DNA of 64,000 nt from Streptomyces sp. CB02980 (GCF_014451325.2 NZ_JACSCH020000008.1:124001-188000), one strand, 5' to 3'; shown: positions 7,191 to 15,986, numbered from the stretch's first letter. Notes: generated by a model from the sequence alone, not told the origin. A program made the numbers and translations.

Positions 7191-8633
7191 TCAGAGGATC
7201 GCCCCGGGGGCGTAGGCGGCGGCCTCCGGGTGCTGCTTGAGGATCTCCTCGATACGGGAGACCACGGAAGCGACCTGGTCGGCGGCGGCGCCGGTGAAGG
7301 ACAGCTTGTCCGCCATCAGCTCGTCGAGCTGCGCCCGGTCCAGCGGGATGCGCTCGTCCGCGGCCAGCTTGTCGAGGAGCTCGTTCTGCACGGTGCCCTG
7401 CTCGCGCATGGCGAGGGCGGAGGCGACGGCGTTCTCCTTGATGGCCTCGTGGGCGACCTCGCGGCCGACGCCGGCGCGCACCGCGCCCATGAGGACCTTG
7501 GTGGTCGCCAGGAAGGGCAGGTAGCGGTCGAGCTCACGGGCGACGACGGCCGGGAAGGCGCCGAACTCGTCGAGCACGGTGAGGAAGGTCTCCAGGAGAC
7601 CGTCGAGCGCGAAGAACGCGTCGGGCAGCGCGACCCGGCGGACCACCGAGCAGGAGACGTCGCCCTCGTTCCACTGGTCGCCCGCCAGCTCGCCGGTCAT
7701 CGAGGCGTATCCGCGCAGGATGACCATGAGGCCGTTGACGCGCTCGCAGGAGCGGGTGTTCATCTTGTGCGGCATCGCCGAGGAGCCGACCTGGCCGGGC
7801 TTGAAGCCCTCGGTGACCAGCTCGTGGCCCGCCATCAGGCGGATCGTCTTGGCGATCGACGACGGGGCGGCGGCCAGCTGCACCAGCGAGGTGACCACGT
7901 CGTAGTCGAGCGAGCGCGGGTAGACCTGGCCGACCGAGGTGAAGGCGTGGGCGAAGCCGAGGTGACCGGCGATCCGCTGCTCCAGGTCGGCCAGCTTGCC
8001 GGCGTCGCCGCCGAGCAGGTCCAGCATGTCCTGGGCGGTGCCGACCGGGCCCTTGATGCCGCGCAGCGGGTAGCGGCCGAGCAGCTCCTCCAGGCGGGCG
8101 TACGCCACGAGCAGCTCGTCCGCCGCCGTCGCGAACCGCTTGCCGAGGGTGGTCGCCTGGGCGGCGACGTTGTGCGAGCGGCCGGCCATGACCAGCTCCG
8201 CGTACTCGGCGGAGAGCTTGCCGAGACGGCCGAGGACGGCGACCGTGCGGTCCCGCATCAGCTCCAGGGAGAGCCGGATCTGCAGCTGCTCGACGTTCTC
8301 GGTGAGGTCGCGCGAGGTCATGCCCTTGTGGACGTGCTCGTGGCCGGCGAGGGCGTTGAACTCCTCGATCCGGGCCTTCACGTCGTGCCGGGTGACCTTC
8401 TCGCGCTCGGCGATGGAACCGAGGTCGACCTGGTCGAGCACGCGCTCGTAGTCGGCGAGGGCGGCGTCCGGAACCTCGATCCCGAGGTCCTTCTGCGCAC
8501 GCAGCACGGCGAGCCAGAGCTGACGCTCCAGCTTCACCTTCTGCTCGGGGGACCAGAGGACGGCGAGCTCCGCGGAGGCGTAGCGGCCGGCCAGAACGTT
8601 GGGGATGCGGGGCTTCGCAGTCACAGCAGTCAC
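7191..8633 (-). CDS. purB: Adenylosuccinate lyase
   Basis: The 480-residue enzyme of purine synthesis eliminates fumarate from SAICAR and from adenylosuccinate. The fumarase/aspartase superfamily signature is present as GSSAMPHKMNTRSCERVNG near residue 290, with the catalytic serine loop. The first conserved His region reads EHVHKGMTSRD and the second MAGRSHNVAAQ. The length equals the usual actinomycete PurB. GTG 8633 is chosen because it gives this length and stands 8 bases downstream of a -10 element, suggesting little or no leader. The gene stands alone, as usual for streptomycetes. Confidence 0.97.
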   Translation of the reverse strand: MTAVTAKPRIPNVLAGRYASAELAVLWSPEQKVKLERQLWLAVLRAQKDLGIEVPDAALADYERVLDQVDLGSIAEREKVTRHDVKARIEEFNALAGHEHVHKGMTSRDLTENVEQLQIRLSLELMRDRTVAVLGRLGKLSAEYAELVMAGRSHNVAAQATTLGKRFATAADELLVAYARLEELLGRYPLRGIKGPVGTAQDMLDLLGGDAGKLADLEQRIAGHLGFAHAFTSVGQVYPRSLDYDVVTSLVQLAAAPSSIAKTIRLMAGHELVTEGFKPGQVGSSAMPHKMNTRSCERVNGLMVILRGYASMTGELAGDQWNEGDVSCSVVRRVALPDAFFALDGLLETFLTVLDEFGAFPAVVARELDRYLPFLATTKVLMGAVRAGVGREVAHEAIKENAVASALAMREQGTVQNELLDKLAADERIPLDRAQLDELMADKLSFTGAAADQVASVVSRIEEILKQHPEAAAYAPGAIL

Positions 8634-8641
8634 GTGGACAG

Positions 8642-8647
8642 AGTTTA
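8642..8647 (-). promoter_or_regulatory. -10 element upstream of purB
   Basis: Read on the minus strand, TAAACT ends 8 bases before the GTG start. The transcript would have almost no leader. No convincing -35 box or ribosome binding site is present. Confidence 0.45.
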
Positions 8648-8741
8648 CTGGCGATTTCTGCAGGCCAGCGCCACGGTCCGACCTGGAGTTTGCTACGAGA
8701 CGCAGCTCACGGCCGCCGCTCCGCAACGGCGCCCCGCCGTG

Positions 8742-9512
8742 CTACGGCTCGTACGGCAGCATCTCCGGGCGCTTGGGTGCGCGGCCGTCGCCCGACGAGC
8801 GGCCGGTGAGGCGCCGTCCGATCCACGGTCCCAGGTGCTCCCTGGCGAAGCGGGCGTCCGCCGCCCGGCGGCTCGCCCAGCCGGGCAGAGGGGTCGGCGA
8901 CGGCGGCGTCCGCCAGTCCTCCTCGGGCGCCAGGCCGAGCGTCTGCCACACGGCCTCGGCGACCCGCCGGTGTCCGTCGGCGGTGAGATGGAGCCGGTCC
9001 ACGTCCCACAGCCGGGGGTCGGCGAGCGAGGGGGCGCTGTACAGGTCGACGACCAGGGCCCCGTGCCGGGCGGCGAGGTCGTCGACGTGCGCGAACAGCT
9101 CCTCCATCCGGGGGCGGAAGCGCTCCAGGACCGGCCCGTTCCGGCCGGGGCTGCGCATCAGGACCAGCTGCCCGCAGGACGGGGTGAGCGTCTCGACGGC
9201 CTCGGTGAGCAGTCCGCGCACCCGCCCCATGTCGACCTTGGGCCGCAGGGTGTCGTTGAGCCCGCCGACGAGCGTCACGACGTCGGCCTTCATCGCGGCG
9301 GCCGTCTCGACCTGCTCCTCGACGATCTGGCCGATGAGCTTGCCGCGTACGGCGAGGTTGGCGTACCGGAAGCCGGGGGCGCGGGCGGCGAGCCGGTCGG
9401 CGAGGACGTCGGCCCAGCCCCGGTAGGTACCGTCGGGCTTCCGGTCCGACATGCCCTCGGTGAAGCTGTCGCCGAGGGCGACGAAACTGTTGTACGTGGC
9501 ATTGATCTCCAT
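8742..9512 (-). CDS. SGNH/GDSL-type hydrolase
   Basis: The 256-residue protein has the SGNH blocks in order: FVALGDSFTEGM with the nucleophilic Ser near residue 16 (block I), NLAVRG (block II Gly), GGLNDTLR (block III Asn) and DVDRLHLTADGH with the Asp/His pair (block V). Members hydrolyse esters, including lipids and acetylated sugars. There is no signal peptide, so it is cytoplasmic. The ATG 9512 has no ribosome binding site but lies 9 bases after a TATGAT -10 box, so the mRNA is probably leaderless. A perfect palindrome overlaps that box. Confidence 0.9.
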   Translation of the reverse strand: MEINATYNSFVALGDSFTEGMSDRKPDGTYRGWADVLADRLAARAPGFRYANLAVRGKLIGQIVEEQVETAAAMKADVVTLVGGLNDTLRPKVDMGRVRGLLTEAVETLTPSCGQLVLMRSPGRNGPVLERFRPRMEELFAHVDDLAARHGALVVDLYSAPSLADPRLWDVDRLHLTADGHRRVAEAVWQTLGLAPEEDWRTPPSPTPLPGWASRRAADARFAREHLGPWIGRRLTGRSSGDGRAPKRPEMLPYEP

Positions 9513-9521
9513 GGCGGAGAG

Positions 9522-9539
9522 ATCATACCGCGCGGTATG
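9522..9539 (-). promoter_or_regulatory. -10 box and 16-bp palindromic operator of the SGNH hydrolase gene
   Basis: On the minus strand TATGAT (9527-9522) is a near-consensus -10 element. It overlaps the perfect palindrome CATACCGCGCGGTATG (9524-9539). The position, directly over the -10 box, is that of a repressor site. The cognate regulator is unknown and may lie outside the window. Confidence 0.6.
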
Positions 9540-9654
9540 CGGGGCTCTCCGCCGGAGCCCGGGAGGGACCGGCGGACGACCCGCGGTGCGCCCGCTCAGG
9601 GGACCGGGCGGTGCTCGACGCGCTGGGGGGCGCCGGCACCGCGCTGTGAACGAG

Positions 9655-9690
9655 GGAGGGCCCCGGGAACGCGCGTTCCCAAGGCCCTCC
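9655..9690 (-). terminator. Terminator of the CNNM operon
   Basis: GGAGGGCC (9655-9662) pairs with GGCCCTCC (9683-9690). Inside lies a second stem, GGGAAC/GTTCCC. It is just downstream of the stop codon of the last gene of the leftward pair. Confidence 0.7.
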
Positions 9691-9708
9691 TCACCTGCGT
9701 ATCCGGTG

Positions 9709-10728
9709 CTACGGCGCCGCCGGGCGGCCCACCAGTTCCCGCAGGACGTCCTCCATCGCCACGAGGCCGGCCGGCTTGTCGTCCTCGTCGAGCACCGCCG
9801 CCAGATGCGTCCGGCTGCGGCGCATCGCCGTCAGCACGTCGTCCAGCGGCGTGGCCGCGCGCACCCGGGCGATCGGCCGCAGCGCGGACACCGGGAACGG
9901 CTCGTCCCGCGGCGAGACGTCCAGGGCGTCCTTGACGTGCAGATAGCCCAGGATCCTGCGCTCCTCGTCGACCACCGGGAAGCGCGAGTAGCCCGTCCGG
10001 GCCGACAGCGCCTCCAGCTCCTCCGGAGTCGTGCCGACCTGCGCGTACACGACCTTCTCCGCCGGCATCACGACATCCCGCACGGGACGGCGGCCCAGCT
10101 CCAGGGCGTCGTGCAGCCGCTCGGCGGCCCGGTCGTCGAGCAGCCCCGCGTCACCGGCGTCGGTGACCATCCGGGCCAGCTCGTCGTCCGAGAACGTCGC
10201 CGCGACCTCGTCCTTGACCTCCACTCGCAGCAGCTTGAGCAGCGCGTTGGCGAAGGCGTTGATCGCGAAGATCACCGGTCGCAGCGCCCGCGCGAGCGTC
10301 ACCAGCGGCGGGCCGAGCAGCAGTGCCGTACGCGTCGGCTCCGCCAGCGCGATGTTCTTCGGCACCATCTCGCCCAGCAGCATGTGCAGATACGTGGCCA
10401 CGCTCAGCGCGATCACGAACGAGATCGGATGGACCAGGCCGTGCGGCACGCCCACCGCGTCGAAGACCGGTTCGAGCAGGTGCGCGATGGCCGGCTCGGC
10501 GACGATGCCGAGCACCAGGGTGCAGAGCGTGATGCCGAGCTGTGCCGCGGCGAGCAGCGCGGAGACGTGCTCCAGGCCCCAGATGACGCTGCGCGCCCGC
10601 CGGTTCCCGTCCTCGGCCAGCGGCTCGATCTGGCTGCGGCGCACCGAGATCAGGGCGAACTCGGCGCCGACGAAGAAGGCGTTGACGACCAGGGTCAGCA
10701 GACCGATCAACAACTGGATCACGATCAT
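9709..10728 (-). CDS. CNNM/hemolysin-type transmembrane CBS protein (second of pair)
   Basis: The 339-residue protein has an N-terminal CNNM (DUF21) domain with about four membrane segments, starting IQLLIGLLTLVVNAFFVGAEFALISV, and a C-terminal pair of CBS domains (ERLHDALELGRRPVRDVVMP, then LGYLHVKDALDV and LAAVLDEDDKPAGLVAMEDV). The family includes CorC/MpfA-type proteins linked to magnesium efflux. Unlike its upstream partner it stops after the CBS pair and lacks the C-terminal CorC_HlyC domain. It overlaps that partner by 4 bases (ATGA), so the two are translationally coupled and may form a heteromer. Confidence 0.88.
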   Translation of the reverse strand: MIVIQLLIGLLTLVVNAFFVGAEFALISVRRSQIEPLAEDGNRRARSVIWGLEHVSALLAAAQLGITLCTLVLGIVAEPAIAHLLEPVFDAVGVPHGLVHPISFVIALSVATYLHMLLGEMVPKNIALAEPTRTALLLGPPLVTLARALRPVIFAINAFANALLKLLRVEVKDEVAATFSDDELARMVTDAGDAGLLDDRAAERLHDALELGRRPVRDVVMPAEKVVYAQVGTTPEELEALSARTGYSRFPVVDEERRILGYLHVKDALDVSPRDEPFPVSALRPIARVRAATPLDDVLTAMRRSRTHLAAVLDEDDKPAGLVAMEDVLRELVGRPAAP

Positions 10729-12071
10729 CGGCCGGCCTCCCCGGTCTCGTCCTGGTGCTGCTCCTGCGACGCGGGCGCGTGCAGCAGCACGCGCGCGGCG
10801 CGCCGACCCGAGGCGTCCACGACGTCGAGCCGCCAGCCGTCCAGCTCCACGCTGTCCCCGACGGCCGGGATACGGCCCAGCTCATGGGCGACGAAGCCCG
10901 CGAGCGTCTCGTACGGACCGTCCGGCACCCGGAGGCCGATCACCTCCACCTGGTCGGTACGGGCGGCGCCGTCGGCGGACCAGAGCTCACGCCCGTCCGC
11001 GTCCTCGCCCGCCCGCGCCAGGTCCGGCGTCTCGTGCGGGTCGTGCTCGTCGCGCACCTCACCGACGACCTCTTCGACGATGTCCTCCAGGGTGGCGACC
11101 CCGGCGGTACCGCCGTACTCGTCGATGACCACGGCCATCGTCTGCTTGCCGGACAGCCGGTCGAGGAGCCGGTCCACGGTCAGCGTCTCGGGGACGAGCA
11201 GCGGCTCGCGCAGCAGCTCGCCGATCCGGCGGTGGCGCCGCTCCTCGGCCGGTATGGCCAGGACGTCCTTGATGTGCGCGATGCCGACGACCGCGTCGAG
11301 GCTGCCCCGGTAGACGGGGAAGCGGGAGAGGCCGGTCGCCCGGGTCGCGTTGGCGACGTCCTCGGCGGTGGCCTGCACGTCGAGCGCGGTGACCTGCACG
11401 CGGGGCGTCATCACGTTCTCCGCGGTGAGCTCCGCCAGGTTGAGGGTACGGACGAACAGCTCGGCCGTGTCCGCCTCCAGGGCGCCCTCCTTCGCGGAGT
11501 GGCGGGCGAGCGCCACCAGCTCCTGCGGGGAGCGCGCCGACGCCAGTTCCTCGGTCGGCTCCATGCCGAGACGGCGCAGGATCCGGTTCGCGGTGTTGTT
11601 GAGGTGGCTGATCAGCGGCTTGAAGGCGGCGGTGAACATCCGCTGCGGGGTGGCGACCACCTTCGCGACCGCGAGGGGCGAGGAGATCGCCCAGTTCTTG
11701 GGGACCAGCTCGCCGACCACCATCAGGACGACGGTCGACAGGGCGGTGCCCAGGACCAGCGCCACCGACGAGGCGACCGAGGCGGAGAGGCCGAGGTCCT
11801 CGAGAGGGCCCCGGATCAGCTTGGAGATCGACGGCTCGGACAGCATGCCGACGACCAGGTTGGTGACGGTGATGCCCAGCTGGGCGCCGGAGAGCTGGAA
11901 GGTGAGCGACCTTACGGCCTTGAGCGCTCCCGCCGCACCGCGCTCGCCACGCTCGGCGGCGTCCTCGAGCTCGCGGCGCTCGACCGTCGTCAGCGAGAAC
12001 TCGGCCGCGACGAACGCGCCGCACGCGACGGAGAGGAGGAGCGCCAGGAGGAGCAGAAGCACTTCGGTCAT
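10725..12071 (-). CDS. CNNM/CorC-type transmembrane CBS protein (first of pair)
   Basis: The 448-residue protein has the full architecture: a CNNM (DUF21) membrane domain in residues 1-190 or so, two CBS domains (ENVMTPRVQVTALD; PVYRGSLDAVVGIAHIKDVL; AVVIDEYGGTAGVATLEDIV) and a C-terminal CorC_HlyC domain ending in ELDGWRLDVVDASGRRAARV. It is probably a magnesium or cobalt transport or efflux protein of the plasma membrane. ATG 12071 has GGAGG 7 bases upstream. It is the promoter-proximal gene of a two-gene operon with a shorter paralogue. Confidence 0.9.
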   Translation of the reverse strand: MTEVLLLLLALLLSVACGAFVAAEFSLTTVERRELEDAAERGERGAAGALKAVRSLTFQLSGAQLGITVTNLVVGMLSEPSISKLIRGPLEDLGLSASVASSVALVLGTALSTVVLMVVGELVPKNWAISSPLAVAKVVATPQRMFTAAFKPLISHLNNTANRILRRLGMEPTEELASARSPQELVALARHSAKEGALEADTAELFVRTLNLAELTAENVMTPRVQVTALDVQATAEDVANATRATGLSRFPVYRGSLDAVVGIAHIKDVLAIPAEERRHRRIGELLREPLLVPETLTVDRLLDRLSGKQTMAVVIDEYGGTAGVATLEDIVEEVVGEVRDEHDPHETPDLARAGEDADGRELWSADGAARTDQVEVIGLRVPDGPYETLAGFVAHELGRIPAVGDSVELDGWRLDVVDASGRRAARVLLHAPASQEQHQDETGEAGR

Positions 12072-12293
12072 CGGTTCACCTCCGTCCCATGATCAGTCAG
12101 GGGGAGGGGGAATGCTCGATGTCGGCTGTCGTGGCCGGTGCTTTCGGGAGCAGTACGGAAATCAGTACTACTGGGAGGCTCGCCCATGGGCGGACGCTCA
12201 CACCTTTCGGTCGTCGGGTCGTCTGAATGAGAGACCATGGTAAAGGATGGGCAAAACGGCGGGGTGACCGGCCCGCGGCCCGGTCGTCGCCGC

Positions 12294-12719
12294 TCAGTCC
12301 GCGAGCGGCTTCACCCAGCGGCGCCAGTGGTCCTCGCGACCGTACCCGGCCGCCGCCCACAGCCGCTGTCCCGTCTCGTTCGCCTCCAGGACCATGGCGT
12401 CCGCACGCCGTCCGCCGAGCGCGAGGAACCGTTCCTCGGCCGCGCGCAGCAGCGCGGTGGAGATGCCCCGGCGGCGGTACGAGGGCAGGACCGCGAGGCG
12501 GTAGAGGGAGGCGCGCCAGCCGTCCCAGCCGGCGATGACGGATCCCACGATCCGCTCGTCGGCGACCGCGAGGAGGAGTGCCTCGGGGTCGCGTGCGACG
12601 AGCCGGGTCACCCCGTGCACGTCGTCCGAGATGGAGGTCCCCTCGGCGGACTCCCTCCAGAAGGCCAGCACGGCCTCGGCGTCGTCGGGGGTGGCGGCAC
12701 GTATCTTCGGATCGATCAT
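12294..12719 (-). CDS. GNAT-family N-acetyltransferase
   Basis: A compact 141-residue GNAT fold with IRAATPDDAEAVLAFWRES at the N-terminus, the acetyl-CoA loop LPSYRRRGISTALLRAAEE (R/Q-x-x-G-x-G/S-type motif A) near residue 78, and motif B VLEANETGQRLWAAAGYGRE near the end. It acetylates an unknown amine, either a small molecule or a protein N-terminus. It ends 63 bases before the start of no obvious partner; the methyltransferase gene upstream reads the same way and may share a transcript. Confidence 0.88.
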   Translation of the reverse strand: MIDPKIRAATPDDAEAVLAFWRESAEGTSISDDVHGVTRLVARDPEALLLAVADERIVGSVIAGWDGWRASLYRLAVLPSYRRRGISTALLRAAEERFLALGGRRADAMVLEANETGQRLWAAAGYGREDHWRRWVKPLAD

Positions 12720-12782
12720 GGCCGGATCCCATCAGGCGGGGCCGGGCCGGTGCCAGGATTTCCGCTCCGTGAGATGGCGCGG

Positions 12783-13466
12783 CTACCGCCGGGCCGCGCC
12801 CAGGACACAGGGCGAGGAGGGCAGCCGCGGCCCCTTCTCCGGCACGTCGAACGAACGGTACGGGCCCAGGGTGAAGCCGGCCGCCTCGATCGCCGCGAGC
12901 GGGGCGCGGGAGGTGTGGCAGCCGCCGAAGAGCAGCGGCCAGACCGTCCGGTCGAGACCCCGCTGCACGCGCGCGAGGCCGGGCGTGTCGGCCACGCCGT
13001 GCTCGAAGAACCGCAGCTCGGCGCCGGGGCGCAGCACCCGGTGCAGCTCGGCGAGGGCCTGCGGGAGGTTCCGTACCGTACACAGCACGAGGGAGGCCAC
13101 CCCCGCGTCGAAGGAGGCGTCCTCCAGCGGCAGCGCCTCGGCCGTGTCCGGGAGCACGGTCACCGGGACCGGGGCCCGGAGCGCGGCCTCCTGGGCCAGC
13201 CGCCGGAGCCGGGACTCCGGTTCGAGGGCCACCACCTCGGTGACACCGGCCGGGTAGTGCGCGAAGTTCAGCCCGTTGCCCGCCCCGATCTCGATCACCC
13301 GGCCGGACAGCCCGGCGAGCAGCTCCGCCCGCAGTTCGCCGAGCCCGCCCTTGGTGTCGGCGGAGACGCTGAACCGGGCGTAGAAACGGGCGAACAGCGG
13401 ATGGTGGACGCCGGGTGAGGCGGATGAAGCGGACGAGGCGGGTGACGGAGTGTTCGGCGGTGTCAT
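12783..13466 (-). CDS. Class I SAM-dependent methyltransferase
   Basis: The 227-residue protein has the SAM-binding motif I VIEIGAGNGLNFAHYP near residue 57, motif II in VVALEPESRLRRLA, and the post-motif AEALPLEDASFDAGVASLVL. After the Rossmann domain comes RFFEHGVADTPGLARVQRGL, then a conserved GGCHTSRAP stretch, which recalls the Methyltransf_11/METTL7-like group. The substrate is unknown. It begins 10 bases after the VOC gene and is probably co-transcribed with it. It is not BioC: the tail is different, and it is separated from bioD by other genes. Confidence 0.87.
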   Translation of the reverse strand: MTPPNTPSPASSASSASPGVHHPLFARFYARFSVSADTKGGLGELRAELLAGLSGRVIEIGAGNGLNFAHYPAGVTEVVALEPESRLRRLAQEAALRAPVPVTVLPDTAEALPLEDASFDAGVASLVLCTVRNLPQALAELHRVLRPGAELRFFEHGVADTPGLARVQRGLDRTVWPLLFGGCHTSRAPLAAIEAAGFTLGPYRSFDVPEKGPRLPSSPCVLGAARR

Positions 13467-13476
13467 CGGAGCCTCC

Positions 13477-13821
13477 TCAGCCCGTCACGAAGCAGAACTC
13501 GTTGCCCTCCGGGTCCCGCATGACCTGGAAGGAGCCCTGCTCGTCCGTCACGAGGCCGCCGACCCGGGACGCGCCCGCGGGCAGTGCCTCGTCGGCGGCC
13601 AGGACCGGGTCCTCGACCTCCAGGTCGAGATGGACGCGGTTCTTCACGGCCTTGCCCTCCGGCACCCGCTGGAAGGCGAGCCGGACGAAATCCGGCGGGT
13701 CCACGTACGACCAGTCGCCGCTCCGGTCGACCGGAGCACCGCCGAGGAGCCCTGCCCAGAACCGGACCAGAGCGGCCGGATCGGCACAGTCGAAGACGAT
13801 CTCCTGAACGTGAGCGCGCAT
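13477..13821 (-). CDS. VOC-family (glyoxalase-like) protein
   Basis: The 114-residue protein contains two beta-alpha-beta-beta-beta modules: HVQEIVFDCADPAALVRFWAGLLGG and, in the second half, NRVHLDLEVEDPVLAADEAL ending in QVMRDPEGNEFCFVTG. The final D-P-x-G-N-x-F-C-x-V signature is typical of short VOC proteins of actinomycetes, some of which bind metals or antibiotics. A second protein of the same type is encoded at 41289-41756. It is the first gene of a likely VOC-methyltransferase operon. Confidence 0.9.
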   Translation of the reverse strand: MRAHVQEIVFDCADPAALVRFWAGLLGGAPVDRSGDWSYVDPPDFVRLAFQRVPEGKAVKNRVHLDLEVEDPVLAADEALPAGASRVGGLVTDEQGSFQVMRDPEGNEFCFVTG

Positions 13822-13857
13822 GACTCCAGCCTACGGAGTGGAGGCACGCGCGTCCCT

Positions 13858-13972
13858 CGATACGAGGCTCCCGCGTCAAGCTTCACGGGGCCCGCGTCCT
13901 GCGTCACGAAGCTCCCGCGTCCTGCCGCTCCGAGGCTCCCGCGTCCTGCGCTACGAGGCTCCCGCGTACGGC
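13858..13972. repeat. Degenerate tandem repeat, unit about 23 bp
   Basis: Between bioD and the VOC gene lie five imperfect copies of a unit with the core GAGGCTCCCGCGTCCTGCG, starting near 13863, 13887, 13908, 13931 and 13954. The right-most copy runs into the last codons of bioD. Copies differ mainly by small substitutions and length changes. There are no unique spacers, so it is not a CRISPR array. Confidence 0.75.
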
Positions 13973-14685
13973 TCCGCGAACCGCTCCCGGAACGCCTCCG
14001 CGTCCCACGTGCCGCCGAGCGCCGGCCCCAGCCAGCCGCCCGCCGCCGCCCGGAACTCCGCCGGGTCGAGCGACCCCGAGCCCTCCGGTACGGCCCCGAG
14101 GAGCGGCGCGTCCGCCTCCTGCGGCAGGTCCGCCAGGTTGCAGCGCATCGCCAGGTCCGGCGCGTCCGGCCAGCTGCCGATCACCACGCCCAGCTGCTCG
14201 ATCCCGCGCGCCCGCAGCGCCTCGGCCGTCAGGGTCGTGGAGTTGAGCGTCCCCAGACCGGCGGGGACGACCACGAGAACGGGTGCGCCGAGCAGCGCCG
14301 CCGCGTCCGCGAGGGTGCCGCCCTCCTCGTCGAAGCGGACGAGCAGCCCGCCCGCCCCCTCCACGAGCACCAGGTCGTGCTCGGCGGCCAGCTTCCGGGC
14401 GGCCTCGGCGACCTCCGCGGGCCCGACCGGGGCGAGCCCGGCCCGCCGTGCCGCCGTCCCCGGGGCCAGCGGCTCCGGGAAACGGCCCAGCTCGGCGGAG
14501 CCCGCGGCGCCGGAGAGCCGGACGACCTCGTCCGCGTCACCGCGCTCGTCCGGCCCGACGCCGGTCTGCGCGGGCTTGAGGACGGCGACCGTGCGGCCGG
14601 CGGCGGTGGCGACGGCGGCGACGGCGGCGGTCACGACGGTCTTGCCGATCTCCGTGCCCGTACCGCTGACGACGATGATTCCCAC
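13951..14685 (-). CDS. bioD: Dethiobiotin synthetase
   Basis: The enzyme closes the ureido ring of dethiobiotin from DAPA, CO2 and ATP, the third step of biotin assembly. The 244-residue protein starts with the P-loop VSGTGTEIGKT (residues 6-16); LKPAQTGVG carries the conserved substrate Lys, and VEGAGGLLV is the switch-like magnesium site. GTG 14685 is chosen because GGGGAG lies 5 bases upstream. It follows bioA by 20 bases in the bioB-bioA-bioD operon. The last codons merge with a tandem repeat, which may have altered the C-terminus. Confidence 0.95.
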   Translation of the reverse strand: MGIIVVSGTGTEIGKTVVTAAVAAVATAAGRTVAVLKPAQTGVGPDERGDADEVVRLSGAAGSAELGRFPEPLAPGTAARRAGLAPVGPAEVAEAARKLAAEHDLVLVEGAGGLLVRFDEEGGTLADAAALLGAPVLVVVPAGLGTLNSTTLTAEALRARGIEQLGVVIGSWPDAPDLAMRCNLADLPQEADAPLLGAVPEGSGSLDPAEFRAAAGGWLGPALGGTWDAEAFRERFAEPYAGAS

Positions 14686-14705
14686 TGTTCTCCCCGCTCT
14701 TCCGG

Positions 14706-15986
14706 TCAGCCCGCGACCGCCGCCGCGCGCACCGCGGCGCAGATGCGGGCCAGGTCCTCGTCGCCCGTCACGTACGGCGGCATCGTGTAGATCAGGTCGC
14801 GGAACGGGCGCAGCCACACGCCCGCCCGGACCGCCGCCTCCGTGGCCGCGGCCATGTCGACGTCGTGGTCGAGCTGGACGACGCCGATGGCGCCGAGCAC
14901 CCGCACCTCGCGCACACCGGGGAGTTCCGCGGCGGGGGCGAGCCCCTCGCGGAGTCCCGTCTCGATGCGCTTGACCTCCAGCGCCCAGTCCTGGGACATC
15001 AGCAGGTCGATCGAGGCGCAGGCCACCGCCGAGGCCAGCGGATTGCCCATGAAGGTCGGACCGTGCGCCAGGACGGGAACCTCGCCGCGCGAGATGCCCT
15101 CGGCGATCTCCGTCGTGCAGAGCGTGGCCGCCATCGACAGGTAACCGCCCGTCAGCGCCTTGCCCACACACATCACGTCGGGCGAGACACCGGCCTGGTC
15201 GGCGCCGAACAGCGTGCCCGTACGGCCGAAGCCGGTCGCGATCTCGTCGAAGATCAGGAGGACCCCGTGCTCGTCGCAGGCCTCGCGGAGGACGCGCAGG
15301 TACTCGGGCGGGTGGAACCGCATCCCGCCCGCGTTCTGCACCACCGGCTCCACGATCACCGCGGCGACCTCGTCCGCGTGGAGCGCGATCTGCTCCCGCA
15401 GCATCCGGGCGTACGACTCCTCGTACGTGACCGGCGGCGCGTCGACGAAGACCTGGCGCTGGAGCACGCCCGACCACAGCTCGTGCATCCCGCCCTCGGG
15501 GTCGCACAGCGACATCGGCTGCCAGGTGTCCCCGTGGTAGCCGCCGCGCCAGGTCATCAGGAGCTGCTTGCCGGGCCGGCCCACCGAGCGCCAGTACTGC
15601 AGACACATCTTGGCCGCGACCTCGACGGAGACCGAGCCGGAGTCGCTGAGGAAGACGTGCTGGAGGGGTTCCGGGGTGATCTCGACCAGGCGGGTGGCGA
15701 GCCGCACGGCCGGCTCATGGGTGAGCCCGCCGAACATGACGTGGCTCATCCGGTCCAGCTGGCCGTGCGCCGCCTCGTTGAGGACGGGGTGGTTGTAGCC
15801 GTGCAGCGCCGACCACCACGAGGACATGCCGTCGATCAACTCGGCCTGGCCGTGCACCGGTTCGGCGAGCCGGAGCCGGACACCCGACGCGGACTCGACG
15901 ACCAGCGGCTCCGTACGTCCCGGCATGGGCCCGTACGGATGCCAGACGTGCGCCCGGTCGAGGGCGAGCAGTTCGTCGTTACGCAT
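14706..15986 (-). CDS. bioA: Adenosylmethionine-8-amino-7-oxononanoate aminotransferase
   Basis: BioA transfers the amino group of SAM to KAPA to give DAPA, using PLP. The 426-residue protein opens with DRAHVWHPYGPM and has SSWWSALHGYNHP, the PLP-phosphate loop DSGSVSVEVA, the aspartate motif LLIFDEIATGFGRTG, and the Schiff-base lysine in CVGKALTGGYLSMA. All are typical BioA residues. ATG 15986 overlaps the end of bioB by 8 bases (ATGCGTAA), which implies translational coupling. It is the middle gene of bioB-bioA-bioD. Confidence 0.96.
   Translation of the reverse strand: MRNDELLALDRAHVWHPYGPMPGRTEPLVVESASGVRLRLAEPVHGQAELIDGMSSWWSALHGYNHPVLNEAAHGQLDRMSHVMFGGLTHEPAVRLATRLVEITPEPLQHVFLSDSGSVSVEVAAKMCLQYWRSVGRPGKQLLMTWRGGYHGDTWQPMSLCDPEGGMHELWSGVLQRQVFVDAPPVTYEESYARMLREQIALHADEVAAVIVEPVVQNAGGMRFHPPEYLRVLREACDEHGVLLIFDEIATGFGRTGTLFGADQAGVSPDVMCVGKALTGGYLSMAATLCTTEIAEGISRGEVPVLAHGPTFMGNPLASAVACASIDLLMSQDWALEVKRIETGLREGLAPAAELPGVREVRVLGAIGVVQLDHDVDMAAATEAAVRAGVWLRPFRDLIYTMPPYVTGDEDLARICAAVRAAAVAG

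Noticed and set aside
7230..9935. Open frame of 901 codons on the plus strand
   Set aside because: It is antisense to purB and the SGNH hydrolase gene, both with full catalytic motifs. No domain is visible in the translation.
12783..13466. Methyltransferase as BioC of the biotin pathway
   Set aside because: It is separated from bioD by the VOC gene and a repeat, and its C-terminal part resembles METTL7-like proteins rather than malonyl-ACP methyltransferases.
13858..13972. Possible CRISPR array
   Set aside because: Units are about 23 bp and adjoin directly without unique spacers, and no cas gene is near. It is a plain tandem repeat.
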